Shown here: in pieces, positions 24,865-33,802 of the stretch | Layout of the letters: the number at the start of each line of letters is the position of its first letter | Numbering within the stretch: position 1 is the first letter of the stretch | Assembly (NCBI GenBank): GCA_964617665.1 | Contig: CAZUAH010000047.1 | Coordinates: 1 to 43,798, forward strand | Direction of reading: 5' to 3' | DNA length: 43,798 bases | Source: JADHUC01 sp964617665 | GTDB taxonomy: Bacteria; Planctomycetota; Planctomycetia; Pirellulales; Pirellulaceae | The notes under the pieces: generated by a model | Databases searched by the model: none | What the model saw: only the letters and a program-made list of their open reading frames with translations | What the model was told of the DNA's origin: nothing | Made by a program: the position numbers and the translations under genes

Positions 24865-25114
24865 CGCCCCAAAGGGGCAGAGCTATATGTCAGCCCAGGG
24901 CAAAGGCAATGCGAGCTGAGCGAGCGTTGCCGTCGCCCTGGGTATAGACTTCATAGGTCCCTGAGCCCTGTAAGGGCGAAACACATCCGGCTTCTCATCG
25001 TGTCGCCCCTACAGGGCTCTGGCATTGATGGATTCGCAACCCAGGGCGGCGCAGCGCGGCTAACCGCCGCTTCGCTCTGCCCTGGGCTGACATATGGTTG
25101 CCCCTGTCGGGGCG
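24865..25114. repeat. About 250-bp nested inverted-repeat element between convergent genes
   Basis: Outer arms begin CGCCCC (24865) and end GGGGCG (25109-25114). Moving inward, ATATGTCAGCCCAGGGCA on the left pairs with TGCCCTGGGCTGACATAT on the right, then GCCCTGGGT pairs with ACCCAGGGC, and GAGCCCTGTAAGGGCGA pairs with TCGCCCCTACAGGGCTC around a centre near 24990. Each arm also contains its own small hairpins. There is no open reading frame. It resembles a non-coding MITE-like or REP-type element. Confidence 0.8.
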
Positions 25115-25150
25115 GCGGAATGGTACTCTGTAACATCTGCCAATTATCCG

Positions 25151-27823
25151 TCAGCGCTCCCACGGTGCGACCGCTGTTTTGGCTTCTTCGCCGGCTACCT
25201 GGGATACTTGCAGACCGCTGGCTTGGGATGTGTAGAAGATTCGGCCGTTCGACACGGTGCTACCGACACACTCGCGCGAGTCGATGCATGGTCCGGTCGA
25301 GACCAGTCGGTTGTCGCTCGACAGGTCGATCATGTCCATGTTGGACCCGAGGACGTACGAACCGGAAGACGCGAAGCGTGTGCAGGCATAGCCAAAGTTG
25401 AAGCGCGAGAGGATCTTGCCTGTCTCGCGGTCGAACACGTGGCCGTCGCGGCCCGATGCGTTCGAGAAGATGTAGTCCTTGCCGATCGTGACCACGTTCA
25501 CGGCCGATCGCACCGGTTCCGACTGCCAGATCAGGGAACCGTCTTTGGCATCAAGGCAAAAGACATAGCGGTCGTTCGTGCTTTCATCAGGCCGATTGTA
25601 TCCGCCTACGTATAGACGACCGTCCTTGCCGGAAATCGTGCAGCCGGCCGTCACGAAGTGCTTGGTGGTTACCCACAGCACGTCGCCGGTCTTGGGATCC
25701 AGCGATGCCGTGATTCCGTTCGGACCGCTGGGCAGGCCTCGACGTTTGCGCTGGTCCGGTGAATAGCCGAAGAAGGTCGAGTAGTACAACCGGCCGTCCA
25801 TCAAGCACAGGCCGCAATCGTTGCCGCCGGTGCCGTGCTCGGACAGATCTTTCCGCCAGACCAACTTGCCCGTGTCCATGTCCCATGCCCAAATCAAGGG
25901 TTTGTTGTCTTTGGGGTAATACGGGTTGTTGTGCGTGTAGACCCAGGCCATCACCTCTTCGCCAGTCGGCGACTCGACGGGTTGCCCTTTCATCACAAAC
26001 GCCTTGTCCGTGCCTTGCGCCGCGTATCGGCCGGATCCGGAGGCATAAAAAGCCAGATTTTCGTGAATGATCGGCGGAGCTTGTCGGCTCCAGCTTGGCG
26101 AGCCTGTGAAGGGTGCTTCCCACAACAGTTCGCCGGTCGCGGCATCCAGACAGCGCATGCGCGAGCCCTTCATTCCGGCCTGCGGAAGCAACAGACGTTC
26201 TCCGCCGTCGCGACGATAGTAGATCGGCGAAGTGAACGACAAATGGACACCCGGCCAGTATCGCCGCCACAGCAACCGGCCCGTGTCCTGTTCGACGGCG
26301 AAGATCTGGCCTTCGGCCGTATGCGTGTACATTCGGCCGCCACCGCAAACGGGAAGATGCTTGAAGGTGCCCTTGTACCGGCGAATCCACTTGATACGCA
26401 CCGGCGGTTTGATGCCTTGTTCGTTCGAGTTCGTGTTCTGCAAATCGCCGTAGTTGGTGAACCAGTCGTATTTGGGATCAGCGTATTTGCCGGCCAACGG
26501 GCTGCGAATCGTCTTCAGCCCAAGATCCTCCGTCGGCAATGACGCTTTGCCGTCCGGCCCTAAGACGTACAGATAACCGTCTTCGCAGCCGAAATAGACG
26601 CGGCCGTCACAGACGGCGGCAGGAGCCGTAATGGCATTGCCAAAAGCGGTCTTAAACGACCACGCGTCGCCCTGGCCGGTCAACGGCACCACGTAGAGGC
26701 TGCCATCCAACCCGCCGTACACACCGTGATTCTGTAGCAAAATTGGCGCCGCGATCGACGGATAGCCGCCCAGATACTTCGGTTCCTCTTGATCGGGCGA
26801 ATGCAGGCAGAAGCCGAATCCTCCCTCGGGGCGACATCGGTACACGTCATTGCCCCGGATACTGACCGAGCAGAAACTCAACAGTCCAGGCAGATTGATC
26901 GCCGTCTGCGTGCCGGGCACAAAGCTGGCCTCGAATTCGTCCTTGTCGTTCAATTTGAGGATGTCGACTCGGCCGGCATTGTCGCGGCGGTGCCACTGGA
27001 CGTACACTTCGCCATCCGGTCCGATGCTCTGGCCGAATGCGGCCGCGTACTCTCTACCCGCGTTGTTAGGAATCTCCGCCACGGCGCGCAGCTTGGGATC
27101 GGCCCCTGCGTCCTTCAAGAACACCGTCCTACCGCCTGCCGGGATGACGACGACGTTGTCGTATGCGGCGATGTTGCGCGAAGAGCAGAAATGGTCGCGC
27201 CACGTGACGCGCCCGTCTTTGAACCGCAACCACTCCTCACCGCTCCAGGGATTACCGGTGAATCCCATCACCTCCTTCACGAAATCCCACATCCAACAGA
27301 CATTGCCATTCGGCTCGACAGCATAGACACGTGCTCCCAGCGTAGCGAAGTAGACGCGGCTGTTGGCGGAGACCGGTGCGGTGAAAATCGGGCCGCCGCA
27401 GCGAAGCTCTTTCACGAGGCTGCCGTCCTGGCGATTCAGCACGTAGTACGAACCGGCGGTTGTGCCGAAGTGCAGATACTCGCCGACAATGGCGGGCGAC
27501 GAGACGTTGTTGCAGTTCGCCGGGCCGCCGCCGGAAGCAAATATCCACACGATATCCAGCGTCTTGACGTCGATCGCATAGGCTGCGCCTGCTCCGTCCA
27601 CCACGTACACGTGTCCATCGGCAATCGCCGGTGCCGTAGAGATGGCGTCGCTCAACGGAACCGCGCCCACCAATCCCAACGGCGTCGCCACGCTTCGATC
27701 CGGCACGTTGCCCGAGTGACGTTCGTCGAATTTGAACTGCAGCCAATCCTCCCCCGTGACCGGGCTAGACAGAAATATCGCAGTGAGGATGCAGATGAAA
27801 CACGAGTCGATTATCCTTTGCAT
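25151..27823 (-). CDS. Exported PQQ-type beta-propeller protein
   Basis: An 890-residue protein from ATG 27821-27823, with GGGAG 7 nt upstream. A signal peptide (about 1-24) is followed directly by propeller repeats: D-W-L-Q-F-K-F-D-E-R-H-S-G-N, many blades with G-x-x-Y-V and G-x-L-V-W or G-x-L-L-W patterns, two propeller units in tandem (about 25-450 and 470-880). The second begins near a phrase K-Y-D-W-F-T-N-Y-G-D-L-Q-N-T. The methyltransferase-like domain of the three earlier paralogs is absent, and so is their Cys/His motif. Such quinoprotein-like propellers may bind PQQ or only share the fold; no quinoprotein catalytic residues can be confirmed. Probably periplasmic. Confidence 0.85.
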   Translation of the reverse strand: MQRIIDSCFICILTAIFLSSPVTGEDWLQFKFDERHSGNVPDRSVATPLGLVGAVPLSDAISTAPAIADGHVYVVDGAGAAYAIDVKTLDIVWIFASGGGPANCNNVSSPAIVGEYLHFGTTAGSYYVLNRQDGSLVKELRCGGPIFTAPVSANSRVYFATLGARVYAVEPNGNVCWMWDFVKEVMGFTGNPWSGEEWLRFKDGRVTWRDHFCSSRNIAAYDNVVVIPAGGRTVFLKDAGADPKLRAVAEIPNNAGREYAAAFGQSIGPDGEVYVQWHRRDNAGRVDILKLNDKDEFEASFVPGTQTAINLPGLLSFCSVSIRGNDVYRCRPEGGFGFCLHSPDQEEPKYLGGYPSIAAPILLQNHGVYGGLDGSLYVVPLTGQGDAWSFKTAFGNAITAPAAVCDGRVYFGCEDGYLYVLGPDGKASLPTEDLGLKTIRSPLAGKYADPKYDWFTNYGDLQNTNSNEQGIKPPVRIKWIRRYKGTFKHLPVCGGGRMYTHTAEGQIFAVEQDTGRLLWRRYWPGVHLSFTSPIYYRRDGGERLLLPQAGMKGSRMRCLDAATGELLWEAPFTGSPSWSRQAPPIIHENLAFYASGSGRYAAQGTDKAFVMKGQPVESPTGEEVMAWVYTHNNPYYPKDNKPLIWAWDMDTGKLVWRKDLSEHGTGGNDCGLCLMDGRLYYSTFFGYSPDQRKRRGLPSGPNGITASLDPKTGDVLWVTTKHFVTAGCTISGKDGRLYVGGYNRPDESTNDRYVFCLDAKDGSLIWQSEPVRSAVNVVTIGKDYIFSNASGRDGHVFDRETGKILSRFNFGYACTRFASSGSYVLGSNMDMIDLSSDNRLVSTGPCIDSRECVGSTVSNGRIFYTSQASGLQVSQVAGEEAKTAVAPWER

Positions 27824-27940
27824 TGTCGATCTCCCAGTTACACGAAAGAATCATCATCGCTGTCGGCCGCCTGACAACAGGAAAGATTGTATCATGAATA
27901 CGGCGCCGACCAACAAACCACAGCCACATTCGACGAAATC

Positions 27941-28723
27941 ATGAACGAAGTCATTCAATCAAGTCTTTACGACTATCCGAAATACTACGACTTGGTTTAC
28001 GGCTCGGATTGGAAAGCCGAATTCGATCTTCTGCTTCATTGTTTCGAAAACTTAGCCAAGCGCAAGGTCCGCCATGTCTTCGAGCCCGCGTGTGGAACGG
28101 GAAGACTGATGTTCCGGCTGGCGAAAGCCGGATACGAGGTTTCCGGCTTGGACCTGAATCCCCGCGCAGTGAACTACTGCAATAGCCGTTTGGAACGCCA
28201 CGGGTTTCCCGCTACGGCTTTCGTAGGGGATATGGCTGATTTCCGGCTGCCTCGGACAGTCGACGCCGCGTTTAATATGATCAATAGCTTCCGACATCTC
28301 ATCAACGGGCGTGCCGCTGGAAGGCACCTGCGTTGTGTGGCGGAGTGCCTCGGCAAGGGTGGCCTGTACGTGCTTGGCCTCCATCTGACTCCGACGGCCG
28401 GGCAGCCGATGGAAGAGGAATCGTGGTCGGCACGCCGAGGCCATCTGTGCGTGAACACACGTATGTGGACCACCGAGCGCAATCTACGTCGCCGGGAAGA
28501 GCATTTCGGCATGACTTGCGATATATACACGCCTACGAGGACGTTTCGCATAAGCGAAGAGATCATCTTTCGCACATACACGCGAGCGCAATTCGAGAGA
28601 CTGGTGGGCGCGATTCCCGATTTGGAGATTGCGGCCGTCTTCGATTTCACCTACCGCGTTGAAAGCCCCATCCGGGTTGGCCCAGAAACGGAAGACGCCG
28701 TTTTCGTTCTCCGAAAGCGGTAG
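27941..28723 (+). CDS. Class I SAM-dependent methyltransferase
   Basis: A 260-residue cytoplasmic protein. I use ATG 27941 (M-N-E-V-I-Q); the longer frame starts at a TTG at 27887. Motif I reads V-F-E-P-A-C-G-T-G-R-L (about 46-56), followed by G-L-D-L-N as the acidic post-I motif and a G-D-M-A-D-F motif II region. It belongs to the Methyltransf_25/11-like group. The substrate cannot be deduced. Unlike the exported fusions upstream it has no signal peptide, so it should see SAM. It is divergent from the PQQ gene at 25151 and is followed by the PSCyt1 operon on the same strand (124-nt gap). Confidence 0.85.
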   Translation: MNEVIQSSLYDYPKYYDLVYGSDWKAEFDLLLHCFENLAKRKVRHVFEPACGTGRLMFRLAKAGYEVSGLDLNPRAVNYCNSRLERHGFPATAFVGDMADFRLPRTVDAAFNMINSFRHLINGRAAGRHLRCVAECLGKGGLYVLGLHLTPTAGQPMEEESWSARRGHLCVNTRMWTTERNLRRREEHFGMTCDIYTPTRTFRISEEIIFRTYTRAQFERLVGAIPDLEIAAVFDFTYRVESPIRVGPETEDAVFVLRKR

Positions 28724-28847
28724 ACAACGGTCTTATTCTGTTGCGAACGCCAAGTAAATCTCGGTTAGTCGTCAAAATGCTGGGTGAAGGTGCGCGCCGC
28801 CCCAACTTGTACGGATATGCCAACTTGGCTTCAACAATGGACAGCAA

Positions 28848-31800
28848 ATGATTGACAAGACGAAGAACGCAGTGTTTTGCCTGTGGATTGGGGCCATGAT
28901 TGTCGCCCCACCCATCCAAGCCGCTGACATGCCGGCGTCGCGCACGCCACCGACACCTGAACAGACAAAGTTCTTCGAAATGAAGATCCGTCCGGTGCTG
29001 GTGGAAAAGTGCTTTCGTTGCCACGGGGGCAACAAGCAGGAGAGCGGTCTGCGTCTCGATTCGCGTGCAGACGCGCTGAAAGGTGGCGATTCCGGCGCCG
29101 CTGTGGTGCCCGGCAAACTTGAAGACAGCCTTCTGATCGAAGCGATCAAATACGAGTCCTTCGAGATGCCGCCGAGCGAGAAGCTACCGGACGACCAAAT
29201 CGCGGCGATGGAGGCGTGGGTGAAGATGGGTGCGCCATGGCCAGTAGGGGCGGCGGTCGATCCAGCGAGCAAGATTACGGAAGAGGATCGCGCACATTGG
29301 GCTTTTCAGCCCGTGGTGGCACGGACGAATCCCGAGGTGAACGATGAACGTTGGTGTCGCATCGAGATTGACCGTTTCATCCTTCGGCGGCTCGAACAAG
29401 AGAATCTCTCGCCGGCATCCGAGGCAGATCCCGTTTCGCTCGTTCGTCGCGTGTACTTCGATCTGATCGGACTTCCACCCACTCCGGAAGAGATTGACGC
29501 ATATGTCACTGACAGCTCGACCGATAAGTACGAGCGACTGGTCGACCGACTGCTCGACGACCCTCGGTACGGAGAGAAATGGGCGCGACATTGGCTCGAC
29601 TTGGTGCGATATGCGGAAAGTGACGGTTGGCGACAGGATGCCTTTCGTCCCGAGGCTTACAAGTATCGAGACTATATCATTCGTAGTTTCAACGAGGACA
29701 AACCGTACAGTCAGTTTGTTATGGAGCAAATTGCCGGCGACGAGATTGATCCTGGTAATCCCGACGCAATCGCCGCTACGGCTTTCCTCCGGCACGGAAT
29801 CTACGAATACAACCAGCGGGATGTAGAAACGCAGTGGAACAACATCCTGAACGAAATCACAGACGTAACCAGCGACGTCTTTCTGGGGCTCGGCATGGCT
29901 TGTGCCCGCTGCCACGATCACAAGTTCGATCCCATTCCCAGGGACGACTACTTTCGGATGCGAGCGTTTTTCGAACCGCTGCAATGGCGAGAGGACCAAC
30001 CGCAAGCGAGCATCGAAACGCGGGTTGCCCACCAGCGGCAACTCGCCGCCTGGAACGATGCGACTGCCGACATCCGTCGCCAACTCGACGAAATCGAGCG
30101 TCCGATACTATTCCAGACTGCCGGTGGTCAGGGCTTCTCGAAATTCACCCCGCACCTGCAGACGTTCATCTTGAAACGCTCTGAGGAGCGTACGCCTTAC
30201 GAGCACCAGATCGCTACGCTGTGTGCGCGGCAGCTCGCATTCGACCCGAAGAAGATTCCCGAGCGGCTTCAGGACGAACGGAAAGCTGACTGGGAAAGGC
30301 TTCGGAAGGAATTGGCGAATTTCGACGATCTTAAACCGGCTGCCCTGCCGACCCGCAAGTTCGCGGTAAGCGACGTCGGTCCGGTCGCCCCGCCGACCCG
30401 CATTCCTGGTGACCGAAGCGAGCGCGTCATCGAACCTGGGTTCATCTCCGTACTTGGCGCGCCGGCCCCCAAAATCTCGCCGCCCGTGGCACTCGAATCA
30501 ACCGGCCGTCGGACAGCCCTGGCCAAGTGGCTCGCTGATCCAGACAACCCCCTCACGACGCGTGTGATCGTCAATCGCATCTGGCAATATCACTTTGGCA
30601 CGGGGCTGGTGACTACGCCGAGCGACTTCGGCCATTTGGGAGAACCGCCAACGCATCCGCAACTGCTGGATTGGCTCACGCACCGTTTTGTGGCCGACGG
30701 CTGGAGCATTAAGAAGTTGCATCGGCTGATCATGACGTCGGCGACGTATCGGCAGACGGCATTTCGTCAAGCTCCGACGGTTGCACGGACGGTGGATCCC
30801 GAAAACCGTCTGTTGTGGCGAATGAACTCGCGGCGGCTTGACGCCGAACAGATCCGCGATGCCATGCTGTACGTCAGTGGCGAACTCGATTCGCGGATTG
30901 GCGGCCCCAGTGTGGCGGCGTCGTCGCCACGACGATCCATCTACGTTAAGGTCATTCGGAACACTCGCTATCCGCTGTTCGACTTGTTCGACATGGCCGA
31001 CGGGTTGGGCAGCAGTGGCGAACGCAACGTCACCACGACTCCCACGCAGGCTCTGCTGATGATCAACGGAGCATTCACGCTGGCTCGTGCAGAGACCATG
31101 GCAAGCCGGCTGAAGCGTATGAACCTCGGCGATGATCGCCAACTAGTGGCCACCGCCTACCGCGTGGCGTATGGACGTGAGCCCACAGACGATGAGATTG
31201 AGACTGCCATTGCGTTTCTTCGCGAACAGGCGTCGCGAGTGAAGCCGTCTCCCGAAAAGCCAAAAGGCGAGTTGGCCGCCGAGAAGATGCCTCAGACGGG
31301 CGCCAGTTCGGTGTTGTTGAAGCCGGACAGCATGCAGCGCCGCCTGGAGACTCCATTCAGTCCAAAACTGCCGGATGGTGATTTCACGATCGAGGCCATT
31401 GTGCTGCTCGAATCGTTGTACAAAGACGCTACCGTTCGCACGATCGCCGCCCATTGGGACAGCAACTCACGACATCCCGGCTGGGCCTTCGGCGTCACAA
31501 GTGAGAAGTCAGCTTACAGGCCGCGAAACCTGATTGTCCAACTCGTCGGCAACAATTCGGACGGCAAGCTGCAATACGAAGTGATACCATCGAACATCCA
31601 CCTGAAACTGAATGCGCCGTACTTCGTGTCGGTATCCGTGGCGATTCAAGACACTTCGCCCAAAGGCGTGCGTTTCTACGTCGACGATCTATCGGTAGCG
31701 AACGAGCCGCCGCAGATTGCTGAGGTCGCGCACAAAGTCGTCGGCGCCTACCGCGGCGATTATGCCCTGACGATTGGAGGACGCGACCGCAGCGATAGTC

Positions 31801-32078
31801 ACTACTGGGATGGCCTGATCGACACGATCCGGATCTCCCGGGCAGCATTACAGGACCAAGAGCTGTTGATAAACGGTGCCTCGGACAGCACAGAGAAGAC
31901 GGTTGGGCACTGGCAGTTCGAAGGCGATCACGGCATATTGACCGATTCCTCCAAGAACGGACTTGCGCTACGGTCGACACAATCCGGTGATCGGCCGCCA
32001 CCGGATCCACAAACCGCCGCGCTTATTGATTTTTGTCATGTGCTGCTGAACTCGAACGAATTCATCTATGTTGATTGA
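28848..32078 (+). CDS. PSCyt1 / DUF1549 / DUF1553 protein with LamG domain
   Basis: A 1076-residue exported protein. Signal peptide about 1-26. Planctomycete cytochrome C domain (PSCyt1, about 40-130) with haem motif C-F-R-C-H (55-59). DUF1549 (about 175-380) containing a second C-A-R-C-H motif (352-356) followed by D-H-K-F-D-P. DUF1553 (from about 555) with N-R-I-W-Q-Y-H-F-G-x-G-L-V and T-P-T-Q-A-L-L-x-I-N. A LamG/concanavalin-like sandwich (about 835-1040) lies inside the end of DUF1553, whose usual last segment (C-H-V-L-L-N-S-N-E-F-I-Y-V-D) closes the protein. The function of these families is not proven; they pair with DUF1501 proteins throughout Planctomycetota. The DUF1501 gene starts 16 nt downstream. 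Confidence 0.93.
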   Translation: MIDKTKNAVFCLWIGAMIVAPPIQAADMPASRTPPTPEQTKFFEMKIRPVLVEKCFRCHGGNKQESGLRLDSRADALKGGDSGAAVVPGKLEDSLLIEAIKYESFEMPPSEKLPDDQIAAMEAWVKMGAPWPVGAAVDPASKITEEDRAHWAFQPVVARTNPEVNDERWCRIEIDRFILRRLEQENLSPASEADPVSLVRRVYFDLIGLPPTPEEIDAYVTDSSTDKYERLVDRLLDDPRYGEKWARHWLDLVRYAESDGWRQDAFRPEAYKYRDYIIRSFNEDKPYSQFVMEQIAGDEIDPGNPDAIAATAFLRHGIYEYNQRDVETQWNNILNEITDVTSDVFLGLGMACARCHDHKFDPIPRDDYFRMRAFFEPLQWREDQPQASIETRVAHQRQLAAWNDATADIRRQLDEIERPILFQTAGGQGFSKFTPHLQTFILKRSEERTPYEHQIATLCARQLAFDPKKIPERLQDERKADWERLRKELANFDDLKPAALPTRKFAVSDVGPVAPPTRIPGDRSERVIEPGFISVLGAPAPKISPPVALESTGRRTALAKWLADPDNPLTTRVIVNRIWQYHFGTGLVTTPSDFGHLGEPPTHPQLLDWLTHRFVADGWSIKKLHRLIMTSATYRQTAFRQAPTVARTVDPENRLLWRMNSRRLDAEQIRDAMLYVSGELDSRIGGPSVAASSPRRSIYVKVIRNTRYPLFDLFDMADGLGSSGERNVTTTPTQALLMINGAFTLARAETMASRLKRMNLGDDRQLVATAYRVAYGREPTDDEIETAIAFLREQASRVKPSPEKPKGELAAEKMPQTGASSVLLKPDSMQRRLETPFSPKLPDGDFTIEAIVLLESLYKDATVRTIAAHWDSNSRHPGWAFGVTSEKSAYRPRNLIVQLVGNNSDGKLQYEVIPSNIHLKLNAPYFVSVSVAIQDTSPKGVRFYVDDLSVANEPPQIAEVAHKVVGAYRGDYALTIGGRDRSDSHYWDGLIDTIRISRAALQDQELLINGASDSTEKTVGHWQFEGDHGILTDSSKNGLALRSTQSGDRPPPDPQTAALIDFCHVLLNSNEFIYVD

Positions 32079-32094
32079 TTTGGAAGGCTGCAAC

Positions 32095-33510
32095 ATGCGT
32101 GAATCCTCAATTACTTCGCGTCGCGAAATGTTGTTGCGTAGCGGTGCAGGCTTTGGAGCAATCGCTCTAGCCGGGCTCCTGCCGGACGACCTCTTCGCCG
32201 CAGCCGAATCCGGCTCGCCACTGTCGCCCAAGAAGCCGCACCATCTGCCTACTGCCAGAAGTGTCATCTTCCTTTTCATGGAAGGTGGGCCAAGTCATAT
32301 TGATCTATTCGATCCCAAGCCGTTGCTCAAGAAGATCGCCGGCAAGCCGCTGCCGAAGACGTTCAAACGAGTAATCACGGCGATGGGCGAAATGGAGTCG
32401 CCCGTGCTGGCCGACAAACGGACATGGAAACAGCACGGCGAAAGCGGCCTTTGGGTTTCGGACTGGCTTCCACACATTGCCACTTGTGTGGACGATATCG
32501 CCGTCATTCGTTCCTGCGTGACCGACGGCATCAATCACGCGGGTGGCGTCTGCCAGATGAATACATGCGCGCCGCGTGCCGGCCGCCCGTCGCTGGGAGC
32601 GTGGGTGACTTACGGGCTGGGGACGGAAAACCAGAACCTCCCGGCCTTTGTGGTTATCGAAGACAACAAAGGCAAAACGGTTAACGGGCCACGGAATTGG
32701 GGCCCCGCTTTCATGGAGGCGGTTTACCAGGGTGTCGCGTTGGAAAGCAGCAGCCAGCCAATTGCCAATCTGCAGACACCGACCCGCGTAGGCGAAGACC
32801 GGCATCGAGGCAAACTGAGGTTACTCGAAGACCTCAATCGCCGACATGCCGACCTGCGCCCCGATCAGAGCGAGTTGGAGGCCCGCATTGCCAGCTACGA
32901 ATTGGCTCTTCACATGCAAGCGGCTGCTCCCGAAGCGGTTGACTTCTCGCGGGAATCCGACGAGACAAAGAAGTTGTACGGAATTGGCGAGAAAAATACG
33001 GATGTATTCGGTCGCAATTGCCTGCTCGCGCGGCGACTCGTCGAACGCGACGTGCGGTTTGTGCAACTGTACCACGGAGCCGGCAGCAAATGGGACGCCC
33101 ATGACAATATCGAAGCGAACCACACCAAGATGTGCCGCGAGTCAGACAAACCGGTCGCAGGCTTGCTGAAGGATCTCAAGCAACGCGGGCTCCTGGATCA
33201 AACTCTGGTTGTGTGGGGAGGCGAATTCGGTCGCACGCCGATGAGCGAAAAGGGCGACGGACGCGATCACAACCCGACAGGGTTCACCATGTGGATGGCT
33301 GGCGGGGGCGTCAAAGGGGGGCAAACGATCGGAGCTACCGACGACGTTGGCCTGCACGCCGTCGAAGACCGGCTTCATGTCAAAGACATTCACGCCAGCA
33401 TCTTGCACGCTCTCGGCGTCAACAACATGAAGCTCACATACCTGCACAAAGGCAGACCAGAGCGACCGACGATCAACGAGGGCACTTGGTGCCGAAAGCT
33501 GTTCGCCTAA
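32095..33510 (+). CDS. DUF1501 (sulfatase-like) protein with Tat-type signal
   Basis: A 471-residue protein. ATG 32095 is preferred to ATG 32068 because GGAAGG (32082-32087) lies 7 nt upstream and the earlier start overlaps the previous gene. The N-terminus S-R-R-E-M-L-L-R-S-G resembles a twin-arginine signal followed by a hydrophobic core. The DUF1501 domain (alkaline phosphatase/sulfatase-like fold) shows F-L-F-M-E-G-G-P-S-H-I-D-L-F-D near the start, G-G-E-F-G-R-T-P and D-H-N-P near the end, which match the metal-ligand positions of the superfamily. The sulfatase Cys/Ser nucleophile motif is not evident. It is the usual operon partner of PSCyt1/DUF1549/DUF1553 proteins. Confidence 0.92.
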   Translation: MRESSITSRREMLLRSGAGFGAIALAGLLPDDLFAAAESGSPLSPKKPHHLPTARSVIFLFMEGGPSHIDLFDPKPLLKKIAGKPLPKTFKRVITAMGEMESPVLADKRTWKQHGESGLWVSDWLPHIATCVDDIAVIRSCVTDGINHAGGVCQMNTCAPRAGRPSLGAWVTYGLGTENQNLPAFVVIEDNKGKTVNGPRNWGPAFMEAVYQGVALESSSQPIANLQTPTRVGEDRHRGKLRLLEDLNRRHADLRPDQSELEARIASYELALHMQAAAPEAVDFSRESDETKKLYGIGEKNTDVFGRNCLLARRLVERDVRFVQLYHGAGSKWDAHDNIEANHTKMCRESDKPVAGLLKDLKQRGLLDQTLVVWGGEFGRTPMSEKGDGRDHNPTGFTMWMAGGGVKGGQTIGATDDVGLHAVEDRLHVKDIHASILHALGVNNMKLTYLHKGRPERPTINEGTWCRKLFA

Positions 33511-33564
33511 CCCGCGAAGGCGGGGCCGTGTTCTTCTTCGTAGTTGCGGGAGGCATTCCGTCAA

Positions 33565-33734
33565 GGTACGATGTGTTCGCGTTGTGTGCGTTAGCGCGAG
33601 GAGACGCCAGATTCTCTTCGTTTAACGGCAAGCCGAAGGCGTCGGCGTTTTTCGATCACCGGTAGTCCGCCGACGCCTTCGGCTTGCCGTTAAACGATCT
33701 GACAATACGCTAAACACGTACCTCACATCGTAAC
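33565..33734. repeat. Palindromic element with a perfect 30-bp stem
   Basis: The core is a perfect 30-bp inverted repeat: 33618-33647 and 33668-33697 around a 20-nt loop. An outer pair, TACGATGTG (33567-33575) and CACATCGTA (33724-33732), brackets it. It fills most of the gap between the DUF1501 gene and the metallophosphoesterase gene. It could act as a terminator or mRNA-stabilising hairpin, or be a dispersed REP-like element. Confidence 0.8.
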
Positions 33735-33802
33735 CAAGAAGGCAGCAGGCCTGATCAATTCCAGATTTCAGTAGAAGCACACCAACACAGGAGATTGAAA
33801 AC

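Noticed and set aside
24865..25114. CRISPR array or tRNA cluster as explanation of the repeats
   Set aside because: There are no direct repeats with unique spacers and no cloverleaf; the structure is concentric inverted repeats.
26789..27874. 361-codon plus-strand frame opposite the PQQ gene
   Set aside because: Antisense to clear propeller repeats; no start signal and no family resemblance.
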